64,000 nucleotides of DNA from Methylobacterium sp. Leaf104 (GCF_001422885.1 NZ_LMMZ01000005.1:1-64000), one strand, 5' to 3'; counted from the stretch's first letter, positions 34,959 to 46,778 are shown. Numbers and translations: made by a program. The notes: a model not told the origin generated them from the sequence alone.

Positions 34959-35612
34959 ATGGCATCGCTCTACTACGACGCGCATCGCGCGCTGCAGGAA
35001 GAGTTCAAGACCGTCAAGCTCGCCGAGCGCCTGGATACGGGCTGGGTGCAGGACGGGATCGGCGAGACCGAAGCCGCCTTCATCGGCAGCCGGGACATGT
35101 TCTTCCTTTCCACCGTCGACCCCGACGGCATGCCCACCGTCTCCTACAAGGGCGGAAGCCCGGGATTCGTGAAGGTGATCGACGGCAACACGCTGGTGTT
35201 CCCCGGCTTCGACGGCAACGGCATGTGGTATTCGATGGGCAACATCGAGGGCCAGTCCAAGGTCGGCCTGCTGTTCATCGACTTCGAGACCCCGCACCGG
35301 GTCCGCGTCCAGGGCCATGCCCGGATGCTGCGCGACGATCCCCTGTTGGCCGAGTACACGGAAGCCAAGTACCTCGTCCGCGTCGAGGTCACGAAGGCCT
35401 GGGTCAACTGCCCGCGCTACATCCACAAGTACCAGAAGGTGGCGCAGAACCGATACGTCCCGACTCCCGAGAAGGAGACGCCGCTCGCCCTCTGGAAGCG
35501 CCTCGACATGGTCGCGGACGTCATCCCCGAGGAGGACAAGGCCCGCGTGGCAAAGGAGGGCAAGATCGAGCTGCCCGAGTACGAGGCTCGGGTGGCGCGC
35601 GGCGAGAGCTGA
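34959..35612 (+). CDS. Pyridoxamine 5'-phosphate oxidase family protein
   Basis: This is a predicted flavin-binding split-barrel protein of 217 residues. GGAGG lies 6 bases upstream of the ATG. The barrel includes SRDMFFLSTVDPDGMPTVSYKGGSPGF, TLVFPGFDGNGMWYSMGNI and VGLLFIDFETPHRVRVQGHA. CPRYIHKYQKV near residue 155 is typical of this uncharacterised subgroup. It is unlikely to be true PdxH because the length and motifs differ. It is convergent with trpS across a hairpin. Confidence 0.88.
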   Translation: MASLYYDAHRALQEEFKTVKLAERLDTGWVQDGIGETEAAFIGSRDMFFLSTVDPDGMPTVSYKGGSPGFVKVIDGNTLVFPGFDGNGMWYSMGNIEGQSKVGLLFIDFETPHRVRVQGHARMLRDDPLLAEYTEAKYLVRVEVTKAWVNCPRYIHKYQKVAQNRYVPTPEKETPLALWKRLDMVADVIPEEDKARVAKEGKIELPEYEARVARGES

Positions 35613-35619
35613 AACAGCG

Positions 35620-35655
35620 AGCCCGCCCTCTCTTCGTCGGGGGAGAGGGCGGGCT
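35620..35655. terminator. Hairpin between convergent genes
   Basis: The perfect 13-bp stem 35620-35632/35643-35655 has a 10-base loop. It fills the 46-base gap between two convergent stops. No strong T-run is present on either side, so it may act as a weak bidirectional terminator or stabilise 3' ends. Confidence 0.6.
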
Positions 35656-35658
35656 ACC

Positions 35659-36726
35659 TCAGACCATCCGCAGGCGCGGCCCGCGCCGGACGAAGCCGAC
35701 GATGTCCTTGACGGCGTCCAGGGTCGGGGCCGCGATGGCCTCGGCGCGCTCGGCGCCGTCGGCGAGCACCGCGTCGATCTCGGCCGGGTCGGACACGAGG
35801 CGCTTCATCTCGGCGCCGAGCGGCGCCAGGGTCTCGACGGCGAGTTCCACCAGCGCGCCCTTGAAGGCCGAGAACTGCGCGCCGCCGTAATCGCGCAGCA
35901 CATCCTCCCGGGAGACGTCCTTCAGGGCCGCGAAGATGCCCACCAGGTTGTCGGCCTCGGGGCGACCGGCGAGGCCGGCCACCTCGGAGGGGAGGGCGTC
36001 CGGGTCGGTCTTGGCTTTCCGCACCTTGGCGGCGATCGCATCGGCGTCGTCCGTGAGGTTGATGCGCGAATTGTCGGAGGCGTCCGACTTCGACATCTTC
36101 TTGGTGCCGTCGCGCAGGCTCATGACCCGGGCGGCCGGACCGCCGATCAGCGGCTCGGTGACGGGGAAGAAGCCTTCCCCGGCATCGTGTCCATGCGCCG
36201 CGATGGAATCCGAAAAATCGTTGTTGAACTTCTGGGCGATGTCGCGGGTCAGTTCGAGGTGCTGCTTCTGGTCCTCGCCCACGGGCACGTGGGTGGCGCG
36301 GTAGGCCAGGATGTCGGCCGCCATCAGCACCGGATAGGCGTAGAGCCCGATCGAGGCGTTCTCCCGGTCCTTGCCGGCCTTGTCCTTGAACTGGGTCATG
36401 CGGTTGAGCCAGCCCAGCCGCGCCACGCAGTTGAAGATCCAGGCGAGTTCGGCGTGCTGGGGCACCTGGCTCTGGTTGAAGACGATCGATCGCTTCGGAT
36501 CGATGCCGGCCGCGAGGAAGGCGGCGGTGACTTCGCGGATCTGGCCCTTCAGCGCGGCCGGGTCCTGCCACAGGGTGATCGCGTGCATGTCGACGACGCA
36601 GTACAGGCACTGCGCATCGCGTGCCTGCATCTCGACGAAGCGCTTGATGGCGCCGAGATAGTTGCCGAGATGCAGGTTCCCGGTCGGCTGTACGCCCGAG
36701 AACACCAGTTCCTTGAACGCGGTCAT
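35659..36726 (-). CDS. trpS: Tryptophanyl-tRNA synthetase
   Basis: This class I synthetase charges tRNA-Trp. It has 355 residues. The HIGH-like motif is in [17 protein letters not shown] near residue 12, and KMSKSD is near 205. [10 protein letters not shown] and [33 protein letters not shown] form the Trp and adenylate pocket. It is a monocistronic-looking gene convergent with the oxidase-family gene. Confidence 0.97.
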   Translation of the reverse strand: MTAFKELVFSGVQPTGNLHLGNYLGAIKRFVEMQARDAQCLYCVVDMHAITLWQDPAALKGQIREVTAAFLAAGIDPKRSIVFNQSQVPQHAELAWIFNCVARLGWLNRMTQFKDKAGKDRENASIGLYAYPVLMAADILAYRATHVPVGEDQKQHLELTRDIAQKFNNDFSDSIAAHGHDAGEGFFPVTEPLIGGPAARVMSLRDGTKKMSKSDASDNSRINLTDDADAIAAKVRKAKTDPDALPSEVAGLAGRPEADNLVGIFAALKDVSREDVLRDYGGAQFSAFKGALVELAVETLAPLGAEMKRLVSDPAEIDAVLADGAERAEAIAAPTLDAVKDIVGFVRRGPRLRMV

Positions 36727-36864
36727 CGCGGCGGGGTCCTCGTGCGGATTGGGGTGAGGCGGCCGCCGGCAAGACCGGCACGGCCGAGCGCCGGTTTCTG
36801 AACGCCGCGCCGGAACCGGTCAAGGCTGATCGGTCCAGGCGAGGCGCCGATCACGCCGACCCCG

Positions 36865-37656
36865 TCACGGCTCGCGGATCGCCCCGCCGGCGCCCATGCG
36901 GGCCTGTCCTTCGGGGCAGAGGTCGAGGAGGACGCAGCGCCCGCAGGCGGGATTGCGGTGGTGGCAGACCTTCTGCCCGTGCAGCATCAGCACTTCGTGG
37001 TTGTCGTAGAGGGCCTGCGCGCTCCAGTCGGCGGGCAGTTGCGCGCGCAGGATCGGGTGCGACGGCCCGACATCGACGCGGGGCCCGATGAGCCCGGTGC
37101 GCTGGGCCACCCGGTGGTGGTGGCTGTCCACGGGCAGGGCCGGCATCCGCAGGACGCTGAAGGAGAGCACCGCCGCGCTGGTCTTCGGACCGACCCCGGG
37201 AATCGCCTCGAGCCAGGCCCGGGCCTCCTCCACCGCCATGTCCTCCAGGAAGTCGAGGGTGAGCGCGCCGTGACGGGCCTGCACGGCGGAGAGGATCGCC
37301 TGGAGCCGTGGCGCCTTCAGCTCGGGCCAGGTCACCCCGGCGATCGTCGCCTCGATCTCGGAGACGGGCGCGGCCAGCATCCGCGCCCAGTCGGGGTAGC
37401 GCGCCCGCAGGGCCTTGAAGGCCCGGCCGGATTCGGCGTTGCGGGTCCGATGGGACAGGAGTGAGGACACGAGCTCGCTCAACGGGTCGAGGCTATGGAA
37501 GTACGGGATCGGGCAGCCGTAGACCGGACAGAGGCGCGCGTGGATCGCCAGCGCCTTGTCGGTCAGGGCCGGGTCGACCGCAGCCGCTGCGGGCTTTGCG
37601 GAGCGGGTCCGGCGGGGGCGGGGGCCGGCGAGGTCGTGCCCTGATGCGATCGGCAT
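36865..37656 (-). CDS. Endonuclease III-like DNA repair glycosylase
   Basis: This HhH-GPD protein has 263 residues from the ATG at 37656. The longer ATG at 37770 is rejected because it would run toward the glycine riboswitch region and adds non-family residues. The helix-hairpin-helix IPGVGPKTSAAVL carries the expected lysine, and VDSHHHRVAQR carries the catalytic Asp. The [4Fe-4S] ligands are C-x6-C-x2-C-x5-C at the C-terminus. The usual SAQATD segment is replaced by LSHRTRN, so it is probably a divergent branch rather than canonical Nth. Substrate range is unknown. Confidence 0.88.
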   Translation of the reverse strand: MPIASGHDLAGPRPRRTRSAKPAAAAVDPALTDKALAIHARLCPVYGCPIPYFHSLDPLSELVSSLLSHRTRNAESGRAFKALRARYPDWARMLAAPVSEIEATIAGVTWPELKAPRLQAILSAVQARHGALTLDFLEDMAVEEARAWLEAIPGVGPKTSAAVLSFSVLRMPALPVDSHHHRVAQRTGLIGPRVDVGPSHPILRAQLPADWSAQALYDNHEVLMLHGQKVCHHRNPACGRCVLLDLCPEGQARMGAGGAIREP

Positions 37657-37800
37657 GCTGGAGGAATCCAGCCCGAGTCTCCGTGGTTCCCGACGGCCAT
37701 GCCGGTGCTGACGGATCTGGCAAAGCGTAACGTGCCAGCCGGGTAGAGCGCCTTGCATGATGCAGTGCAATGTGAAACCCTGAACCGGTCATCAAAGACG

Positions 37801-38007
37801 ATACGGGAGAGCCCAGGTCGAGCGTTTCACACGCAGAAGCCTTGAACCATGGCGCCGACGGAGCAACCACCCCCGGAAACTCTCAGGCACAATCACCGTA
37901 CCGTTGGACAATCTGGAGAGAGGCGCCTGACGGCGTCCACCGAAGGAGAAATCCCGAACCGCATTCGCGGTTGGGGAGAAGCTCTCAGGTAACCGCGACA
38001 GATGGGG
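37801..38007 (+). promoter_or_regulatory. Tandem glycine riboswitch
   Basis: Two consecutive glycine aptamers are visible. Aptamer 1 (about 37801-37910) has GGGAGAG, GCCGACGGAGCAA and ACTCTCAGGCA. Aptamer 2 (about 37913-38007) has TGGAGAG, CACCGAAGGAG, CTCTCAGGTAACCG and GACAGATGGGG. The pair lies 55 bases before gcvT, so excess glycine should turn on the cleavage system. The upstream strand 37657-37800 holds no gene. Confidence 0.93.
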
Positions 38008-38062
38008 GCAGCCGGAAACGCTCATTCGCGCTTCCGGAGGCTTTGTGTCGTGGAGAGATCCG

Positions 38063-39193
38063 ATGTCCCCTGATGTGGCCCGCACCCCCCTGCATGCCCT
38101 GCACCTCCGCCATGGCGGCCGGATGGTTCCGTTCGCGGGCTACGCCATGCCGGTGCAGTACCCGGCCGGCCTGCTCAAGGAGCACCTGCACACACGGGCC
38201 CAGGCCGGCCTGTTCGACGTCTCACACATGGGCCAGATCCGGCTCACCCCGCGCTCGGGCGACCTCGACGATGCCGCGCGCGCCCTGGAGACCCTGCTTC
38301 CCATCGACGTGCTCGGCCTGAAGCCGGGCCGACAGCGCTACGGACTCCTGCTCGACGGCTCGGGCGGCATCCGCGACGATCTCATGGTCGCCCATTGCGG
38401 CGACAGCCTGTTCCTCGTGGTCAACGCCGCCAACAAGGCGGCCGACGAGGCCTACCTCCGAGCGCACCTGTCGGACATCTGCGAGGTGACCGTGCTGGCC
38501 CGAGCCCTCGTCGCCCTGCAGGGGCCGGGTGCGGAGGAGGTCCTCGCCCGTCTGGCACCGGAGGTGGCCGAGATGCGCTTCATGGACGTGCGGATGCTCG
38601 GCCTCCTCGGCACATCCGCCATCGTCACCCGCTCCGGCTATACCGGCGAGGACGGCTTCGAGATCTCCGTCCCCGAGGACAGGGCCGAGGCCCTGGCCGA
38701 AGCGCTGCTGTCCGATCCGGCCGTGCTGCCGATCGGGCTCGGCGCCCGCGACTCCCTGCGCCTCGAAGCGGGCCTGTGCCTGCACGGCAACGACATCGAT
38801 CCCGGCACCGACCCTGTGGAGGCCGGCCTGTCCTGGGCCATTCCGAAGGTGCGCCGACGCGGCGGCGCCCGGGCCGGCGGCTTTCCCGGCGCCGGGCGCA
38901 TCCTCGACGCCCTGGAGGCCGGCCCGGCCCGCAGGCGCGTCGGCTTGGCCCCCGACGGACCCACGCCCGTGCGGGCGGGCGCGCCGCTCTTCGCCGACGA
39001 GACCGGCGCGGCGGTCGGCCAAGTGACCTCCGGCGGTTTCGGGCCGAGCCTGCAGGCGCCGATCGCCATGGGCTACCTGCCGGCCGCGCTCGCCGCCCCC
39101 GGCACCCGCGTCTTCGCCGAGGTGCGCGGCAAGCGCCTCGCCGTCACGGTGGCGGGCCTGCCTTTCGTGCCGGCGGGCTTCAAGCGGACCTGA
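38063..39193 (+). CDS. gcvT: Glycine cleavage system T protein
   Basis: This aminomethyltransferase passes the methylene of glycine to tetrahydrofolate and releases ammonia. It has 376 residues from the ATG at 38063, with GGAGAG 5 bases upstream; a GTG at 38045 is possible. MVPFAGYAMPVQYPAG and FDVSHMGQI near residue 50 match the family. SGYTGEDGFEI near 195 and the C-terminal barrel with VTSGGFGPSL follow. It is first in gcvTHP and controlled by the glycine riboswitch. Confidence 0.96.
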   Translation: MSPDVARTPLHALHLRHGGRMVPFAGYAMPVQYPAGLLKEHLHTRAQAGLFDVSHMGQIRLTPRSGDLDDAARALETLLPIDVLGLKPGRQRYGLLLDGSGGIRDDLMVAHCGDSLFLVVNAANKAADEAYLRAHLSDICEVTVLARALVALQGPGAEEVLARLAPEVAEMRFMDVRMLGLLGTSAIVTRSGYTGEDGFEISVPEDRAEALAEALLSDPAVLPIGLGARDSLRLEAGLCLHGNDIDPGTDPVEAGLSWAIPKVRRRGGARAGGFPGAGRILDALEAGPARRRVGLAPDGPTPVRAGAPLFADETGAAVGQVTSGGFGPSLQAPIAMGYLPAALAAPGTRVFAEVRGKRLAVTVAGLPFVPAGFKRT

Positions 39194-39241
39194 TCCGGCC
39201 CGTTCCATCACCCCGACCTTGCCATCAACCAGGAGAGAGCG

Positions 39242-39604
39242 ATGCGGAAGTTCACGGACGAGCACGAGTGGCTGGACTGCGCCGGCGACGTCGCCACGGT
39301 GGGCATCACCACCCATGCGGCCGAGCAACTCGGCGACCTCGTCTTCATCGAGCTGCCGAAGGTCGGCGCCAAGCTGACCAAGGGCGAGGCCGCGGCCGTG
39401 GTCGAGTCGGTGAAGGCGGCCTCCGACGTCTACGCGCCGGTCTCCGGCGAGGTGACCGAGGTCAACGAGGCGGCGGTGGCCGACCCGTCCAGCGTCGGCG
39501 CCGACCCGCAGGGCGCCGGCTGGCTCTATCGCATCCGCCTCGACGATCCGGCCAGCCTCGACGGGCTGATGGACGAGGCCGCCTACGCCGAGTTCGCGAA
39601 GTAA
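39242..39604 (+). CDS. gcvH: Glycine cleavage system H protein
   Basis: This lipoyl carrier shuttles the aminomethyl group between P, T and L proteins. It has 120 residues. The lipoylated lysine is in [19 protein letters not shown] near residue 59. [26 protein letters not shown] opens the protein. AGGAGAG is placed upstream. It is separated from gcvP by 123 bases holding a palindrome. Confidence 0.97.
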   Translation: MRKFTDEHEWLDCAGDVATVGITTHAAEQLGDLVFIELPKVGAKLTKGEAAAVVESVKAASDVYAPVSGEVTEVNEAAVADPSSVGADPQGAGWLYRIRLDDPASLDGLMDEAAYAEFAK

Positions 39605-39644
39605 CGCGCGGACCCCAAACCCTCCCCCTACCGATCTCGCGTGC

Positions 39645-39668
39645 GCAAGTCGGGCAGGCCCGACTTGC
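39645..39668. repeat. Intergenic palindrome between gcvH and gcvP
   Basis: Arms 39645-39655 and 39658-39668 are perfectly complementary (11 bp). Outer CCCTCCCCC (from 39620) and GGGGAGAGGG (39672-39681) arms can extend the pairing imperfectly. The structure resembles a REP-like dispersed element and lacks a T-run. Confidence 0.6.
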
Positions 39669-39727
39669 GGTGGGGAGAGGGACGCGCACGAGGCGCATTT
39701 GAATTCATCCCTCCCGACGAGGCCCTC

Positions 39728-42574
<2,847 letters not shown>

Positions 42575-42628
42575 CGCCCGTCCGTCGAACGCTCCCGTCC
42601 CACCCCGGGGCGGGAGCGCCGACCCGTC

Positions 42629-42697
42629 CTAGACACGGTCGGGCAGCGTGATGGTTACCATCTTCCCGGTCAGAGGATCAAAGATCGTCACTGTCAT
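42629..42697 (-). CDS. 22-residue small protein
   Basis: The ORF begins MTVTIFDP, continues LTGKMVTITL and ends with PDRV. A strong GCGGAGG ribosome binding site lies 5 bases upstream of the ATG. There is no obvious signal peptide or cysteine. It lies alone, 54 bases from the convergent gcvP stop. I recall similar tiny ORFs in related genomes but cannot verify that here. The function is unknown. Confidence 0.6.
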   Translation of the reverse strand: MTVTIFDPLTGKMVTITLPDRV

Positions 42698-43026
42698 GAC
42701 AGCCTCCGCTGAAACAGCCGAGCGCCGAACCTTCCGCTCGATTGTGGCTGCAACTTGACCTTAGGGTTATCCACAAGCATCGAGCCTGTTGATCACCGGG
42801 GAATACATTCCATCCGCGCAGCGAAACCCGTCTCCCGACCACCGGCATCGAAGGTCGGGAAACGCGCGGATGCGCGGACCACGCGACGTCGTCACCGGTG
42901 AACGCGATTTTCCGATCCGGGAGCGCACCCGGCCGACGACGCCGCGGGGAAGCCAAGCCAAGCCGGGTCCGGGCGATCGGATCACCCGGTGGGGCGCCGA
43001 GACGTGGAGCCTTGCGATTGCGGGAG
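42698..43026. other. 329-base intergenic stretch
   Basis: No gene was recognised. It contains the promoter region expected for the small ORF at 42697 and the 3' flank of the XRE gene. Confidence 0.4.
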
Positions 43027-43539
43027 TTAAGCGACGCCGGGGGTGGCCGGGACGACCTTGGCGACCGCGATGGTGCCGTCATCGAGGGTGAGAAAGCGGA
43101 TGCCGCCCAGCCGGAACGTCTCGACCACGAGTCGATAGCTCCGCCGGGTCACGTCCTGCGGTTCCACTTCGACGCGCTTGATCGTCGAGATGGACAGACC
43201 GCTCTTCAGGGCCAGGTCGGACATCGACCAGTTGAGCAAGGCCCGCGCGGCCCGCAGGTGGTCGGCCGTCAGACCGTCGGCCTCGGCATCGCTCTCCGTC
43301 GGAACCATCTCCGTCGGCACCACATTCGGCCTGCCGAGCTTCTCGCAGAGCGTCGAGAACACGACCTGTCCGAGGCGCTTCTGGAGTTCGTCCTCGAGGC
43401 CGGGGGGAACGACGTCGACGGCCGGCATTCGGGTCCCGATCGGGCCCGCGGCGGCGTCCTTGGCATACGCCTGCGGCGCGACGAGTTCGCGCCGATTCAG
43501 ATTCTCGAGCCAAGCGAGGGTGGGTTCAGTATACGGCAT
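43027..43539 (-). CDS. XRE-family helix-turn-helix protein
   Basis: This predicted regulator has 170 residues. A helix-turn-helix is at about 91-125: LTADHLRAARALLNWSMSDLALKSGLSISTIKRVE. The C-terminal segment has GIRFLTLDDG, as seen in short XRE regulators of this group. The N-terminal 85 residues are unassigned. A near-consensus promoter lies about 160 bases upstream. The target is unknown. Confidence 0.82.
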   Translation of the reverse strand: MPYTEPTLAWLENLNRRELVAPQAYAKDAAAGPIGTRMPAVDVVPPGLEDELQKRLGQVVFSTLCEKLGRPNVVPTEMVPTESDAEADGLTADHLRAARALLNWSMSDLALKSGLSISTIKRVEVEPQDVTRRSYRLVVETFRLGGIRFLTLDDGTIAVAKVVPATPGVA

Positions 43540-43707
43540 CTGGCGACACGTGCGGCTTGACCATCGACGGAGAGCTCACAACGCACATCATAGGCTTGGG
43601 CAGCAGATACAACCGGGATCGCGAAAGCACATCGACACGCCCTTCGCCCAAACCCCGAAGTACTCTGGCTACCACCATCGGAAAGTCAACAGCGTCCTAC
43701 TTCGGTT

Positions 43708-43736
43708 ATAGTATGGCCGATTAAGGTAAGTGTCAA
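43708..43736 (-). promoter_or_regulatory. Near-consensus promoter facing the XRE gene
   Basis: On the minus strand TTGACA (43736-43731), a 17-base spacer and TACTAT (43713-43708) form one of the best housekeeping promoter matches seen in this window. Transcription would start near 43701. The rest of 43540-43799 shows no gene. Confidence 0.6.
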
Positions 43737-43799
43737 GTTTTCGCGATATCGATACGAACCTGCGCAATCTTGACAAGCATGATCGTACCGTTGACGGAC

Positions 43800-44801
43800 T
43801 CACGCCGGGCGGCCGTTATTCCGGCGCGTCTCGGTGGGCGTGCGGCCATAGAGGCGGCGGTACCTCTGCGCAAAGTCGCCCATGTGCACGAAACCCCAGT
43901 GGCGCGCGATGTCGGCGATGGACAGGGGCTCCGTGGTGGACGAGACCAGATCCGCGTGGGCCCGCGCCAGGCGCCGTTCGATGATGAACTGGACCGGCGT
44001 GCATCCGATCTCCCGCCGGAACTTGTCCTGGAGCGAGCGGACGCTGATCTCGGCAGCCGCCGCGATATCGGCCAAGGTCAGGGCCTGCGACAGATTTGCC
44101 TCGATGTAATCCAGTGCCGCCCGGAGGCTGCGGGAGGAAATGTCCATGGCACTGGACGGGACCGATGCGACGCGCCTCGGCCAGGCCGACAGCAGCTGGT
44201 AGCTCAGGACCTCTTGGATAAGGGGGAAGATCAGGTCGTCGTGCCTGTCGGCTTCCTCGATTCGATGCTGGGCCTGCCGCAGCGTGAGGAACAGGGACCG
44301 TATGCCGGGCGCCGCCACGTCGGCGACGGGAGCGAGCTGGGCCAAGTCGGGCTCGCGGCCGCCCGTGAGGGCCGCTTGCGCGGCGATCAGGACATCGACC
44401 CCAAAGGTTCCGCTGACCGCACTGAAGGCGCTCGAGGCTTCAGTCTCGCGCAGATCGTCGAAATTGACGAGCGTCGCATGCGTCGGCATCCCCTCGACCG
44501 CCCCGCTCCGGCGCCGATAGACGATGTGCCCGGCCGTCACGAACCGGATCGAGAGCAGGCGGGCATCGTATTTCGGCTTGGTGACGAACCCGCTGGCGGA
44601 GTGCGTCCGCCACAGGCTCAGGGGCTCGCTGTGGAAGCCGGTGAGCGTGATTTCGGGCGTGGTCGAGTGCTGCGTGTCGAAATTGACCGCGATGCCCCCG
44701 TGATCGTTGAATCGCTGAAGCTGACGCGGCGAGGCGATCGTCGCGGAGAAATGTATCCGAGGAAGCCGGACGATCGGCTCGGGATGCGGATGACCCGCCA
44801 T
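43800..44801 (-). CDS. AraC family transcriptional regulator
   Basis: This predicted activator has 333 residues from the ATG at 44801 (a GTG at 44810 is possible). The C-terminal pair of helix-turn-helix motifs is clear: ALDYIEANLSQALTLADIAAAAEISVRSLQDKFRREIGCTP, then SIADIARHWGFVHMGDFAQRYRRLYGRTPTE. The N-terminal domain of about 220 residues resembles the AraC-binding-like domain of the FeaR/XylS group. No target operon is adjacent. Confidence 0.92.
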   Translation of the reverse strand: MAGHPHPEPIVRLPRIHFSATIASPRQLQRFNDHGGIAVNFDTQHSTTPEITLTGFHSEPLSLWRTHSASGFVTKPKYDARLLSIRFVTAGHIVYRRRSGAVEGMPTHATLVNFDDLRETEASSAFSAVSGTFGVDVLIAAQAALTGGREPDLAQLAPVADVAAPGIRSLFLTLRQAQHRIEEADRHDDLIFPLIQEVLSYQLLSAWPRRVASVPSSAMDISSRSLRAALDYIEANLSQALTLADIAAAAEISVRSLQDKFRREIGCTPVQFIIERRLARAHADLVSSTTEPLSIADIARHWGFVHMGDFAQRYRRLYGRTPTETRRNNGRPA

Positions 44802-45116
44802 CGTGCGCACCTGAAATCCTGTCGATCGCCGAGATGTCGCGCGGCGCTCTCATGTCAGGACGAGGAATCAAGACTTGCCTGCACGTAAGGACAGCACCTC
44901 CTGCACACGCAAGCTATTTTCCTACGATACGTTGATGATTTGCGACCAGGCTCTCGCCCGCATCTGTGGAGGAGCCGGATGGAACACAGACTCTAGGTTG
45001 GCTTTCTCCTCTTTTAGTTGTAGGCGCAGGACGAAAGGTGGACCGGCGCCCCGATAGCGCCCGCAGCCGGCCGGCAGGGCCGTCGCGCGTGACGGATTTT
45101 ACGGACGGGGTCGACG
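44802..45116. other. 315-base gap between the AraC and ogt genes
   Basis: Divergent intergenic region. No gene, hairpin or convincing promoter was recognised. Confidence 0.4.
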
Positions 45117-45629
45117 ATGCCGGGACTGCGCTACACGATCCTTCCGACCCCGATCGGTCCGCTGGTCCTCGCCGGGACGGATGGGGCGCTGGCCCGCATC
45201 GGCTTTCCCGTTGGGCGGGGTGCGGTGACGCCGGCCCCGGACTGGCAGCGCGACGACCGCGCCTTCGCACAGGCTCGCGCCCAGCTCGCTGCCTATTTCG
45301 ATGGGCGCCTCACCCGCTTCGATCTCGCCCTCGCACCACGAGGGACGCCGTTTCAGCACTTGGTCTGGCAGGCGCTCGCCGAGATCCCACCGGGCGAGAC
45401 GATCAGCTACGGCGAACTCGCTCGCCGGATCGGGCGCCCGAGCGCCAGCCGGGCCGTGGGTGCGGCCAACGGCGCCAACCCACTGCCCATCGTGGTGCCG
45501 TGCCACAGGGTCATCGGCGCCGGCGGAGCCCTGACCGGGTTTGCTGGCGGCCTCGAGACGAAGCGCTTCCTGCTGGAACTGGAACGGCGCCAGGGCGCCG
45601 GGCCATCCGCGCAGGCCCGTCTGCTCTGA
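45117..45629 (+). CDS. ogt: Methylated-DNA-[protein]-cysteine S-methyltransferase
   Basis: This suicide repair enzyme for O6-methylguanine has 170 residues. The active-site PCHRV is at about residue 126 within IVVPCHRVIGAGGALTGFAGGLETKRFLL. The winged helix IPPGETISYGELARRIGRP precedes it. It lacks the N-terminal Ada zinc and AraC domains, so it is an Ogt-type enzyme. It is divergent from the AraC regulator, but regulation by it is not shown. Confidence 0.95.
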   Translation: MPGLRYTILPTPIGPLVLAGTDGALARIGFPVGRGAVTPAPDWQRDDRAFAQARAQLAAYFDGRLTRFDLALAPRGTPFQHLVWQALAEIPPGETISYGELARRIGRPSASRAVGAANGANPLPIVVPCHRVIGAGGALTGFAGGLETKRFLLELERRQGAGPSAQARLL

Positions 45630-45950
45630 GGAGACCGTCGCATCCTGGCGCCTTTCGGAGGCGCGGCGAAACTATCGCCTTCCTCCAGATTTCGCAGGCA
45701 TTTGCGTATCGATACAACGTCGAACCAGCGGCAAAAATCTGACGCTTGGTACCCGCTGCCGGGGCCGATTTCGACCCGGACTTGCCATTCGTAACCCGTC
45801 CAGCGTCGCGCGAAAGCGATCGCTGACCCCGACCACCCTCGCGGACGCATCCCACCAACAGACCGATTGCCGTTGGTCGCAACAGCAGGTTAGACCGCTT
45901 CCAAACGAAAACCGTCGATCCGTAGGCTTTGAAGAGATGAGGGCTTCCAG
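45630..45950. other. 321-base gap before the TetR gene
   Basis: No gene was recognised. A 10-bp palindrome, GTATCGATAC, lies at 45706-45715, about 235 bases before the next start. GAGGG at 45939-45943 serves the TTG start at 45951. Confidence 0.4.
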
Positions 45951-46712
45951 TTGCCTAAAGCAGGATCACGAGAGCGGACGCCGGTCTCCCACGAGCGGGC
46001 TTCGGGAGCGATACGCTCCGCGATCAAGACCTCGCGGGGAGGAAGGCCGACGAAAGATCAAAGTGCGGAACTCGCGTCGCGCATCCTGGATGTCGCTTCA
46101 AATTTATTCGCGACGCAGGGCTTTGCGGCAACCTCGATGGAACAGGTCGCCGCCGCATGTGGAGCTGGCAAGGATACGGTCTATCGACGTTATCCGACAA
46201 AATCCGCCCTTTTTTCAGCCCTGATGGCGCGCCTGCATGCAACGCTGATCCCCGAACTTGATCAAGCCGTGAGCACCGACGGGACTGCTATGGAAAAGCT
46301 GCGCTCATACGCGCGCGTCATCCTGGACATCAATCTGCGCCCGGAGTTCCTGGCGCTCAACCGTGTCGCCCTCGGTGAGGCAATGGCATTCGGTGCAATC
46401 AAGCCCATTCCGACCCGGGAAGATCCGGTGATGGAACGTTTTGCCATCCTCGTCAAAAATGCGCAGGCTGCGGGTCATCTCGTCGGCGATGAGGCTTTCT
46501 TTCTCGCGGATCAGTTGCTCTACGCGACCTCGATCAAGCCATTGATCGCGGCGATGCTCGGCGATGACCGATACCGAGAGATGTGTGCACGGGAGGAATA
46601 CTTCACAGCAGCCTGGACTTTTTTCCTGGCTGGAGCAGCCCCTCGGCAAGTGAGCTTGATGCCAGACCCGACTGGTGGCGAGGCGACAGCGAACTCCAGA
46701 ACCGAGGGTTGA
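45951..46712 (+). CDS. TetR/AcrR family transcriptional regulator
   Basis: This predicted repressor has about 253 residues from a TTG at 45951 with GAGGG 7 bases upstream. The N-terminal 30 residues are basic and disordered-looking. The helix-turn-helix is FATQGFAATSMEQVAAACGAGKDTVYRRYPTKSALF at about 53-90. The C-terminal half resembles the AefR-like tetracyclin-repressor C-terminal domain. It lies 154 bases upstream of the TonB receptor in the same direction and could regulate it (inference). Confidence 0.88.
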   Translation: MPKAGSRERTPVSHERASGAIRSAIKTSRGGRPTKDQSAELASRILDVASNLFATQGFAATSMEQVAAACGAGKDTVYRRYPTKSALFSALMARLHATLIPELDQAVSTDGTAMEKLRSYARVILDINLRPEFLALNRVALGEAMAFGAIKPIPTREDPVMERFAILVKNAQAAGHLVGDEAFFLADQLLYATSIKPLIAAMLGDDRYREMCAREEYFTAAWTFFLAGAAPRQVSLMPDPTGGEATANSRTEG

Positions 46713-46765
46713 ATTGATTGCCCGGTCATCCCATCGATCTACATGACACAGGCACAACCAAAAAA

Positions 46766-46778
46766 TGGAATTATTCCA
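46766..46778 (+). promoter_or_regulatory. Candidate iron-responsive (Irr/Fur-type) site
   Basis: TGGAATTATTCCA is a 6-1-6 inverted repeat in an AT-rich stretch about 90 bases before the TonB receptor gene. It resembles the ICE/Fur family pattern with GAAT-N-ATTC at its core. Support is similarity and position only. Confidence 0.4.

Noticed and set aside
43770..43798. TTGACA on the plus strand near the AraC gene end
   Set aside because: No acceptable -10 hexamer at 16-18 bases and no plus-strand gene follows.
45706..45715. GTATCGATAC palindrome as a TetR operator
   Set aside because: It is about 235 bases from the next start, short, and unsupported by a second copy.
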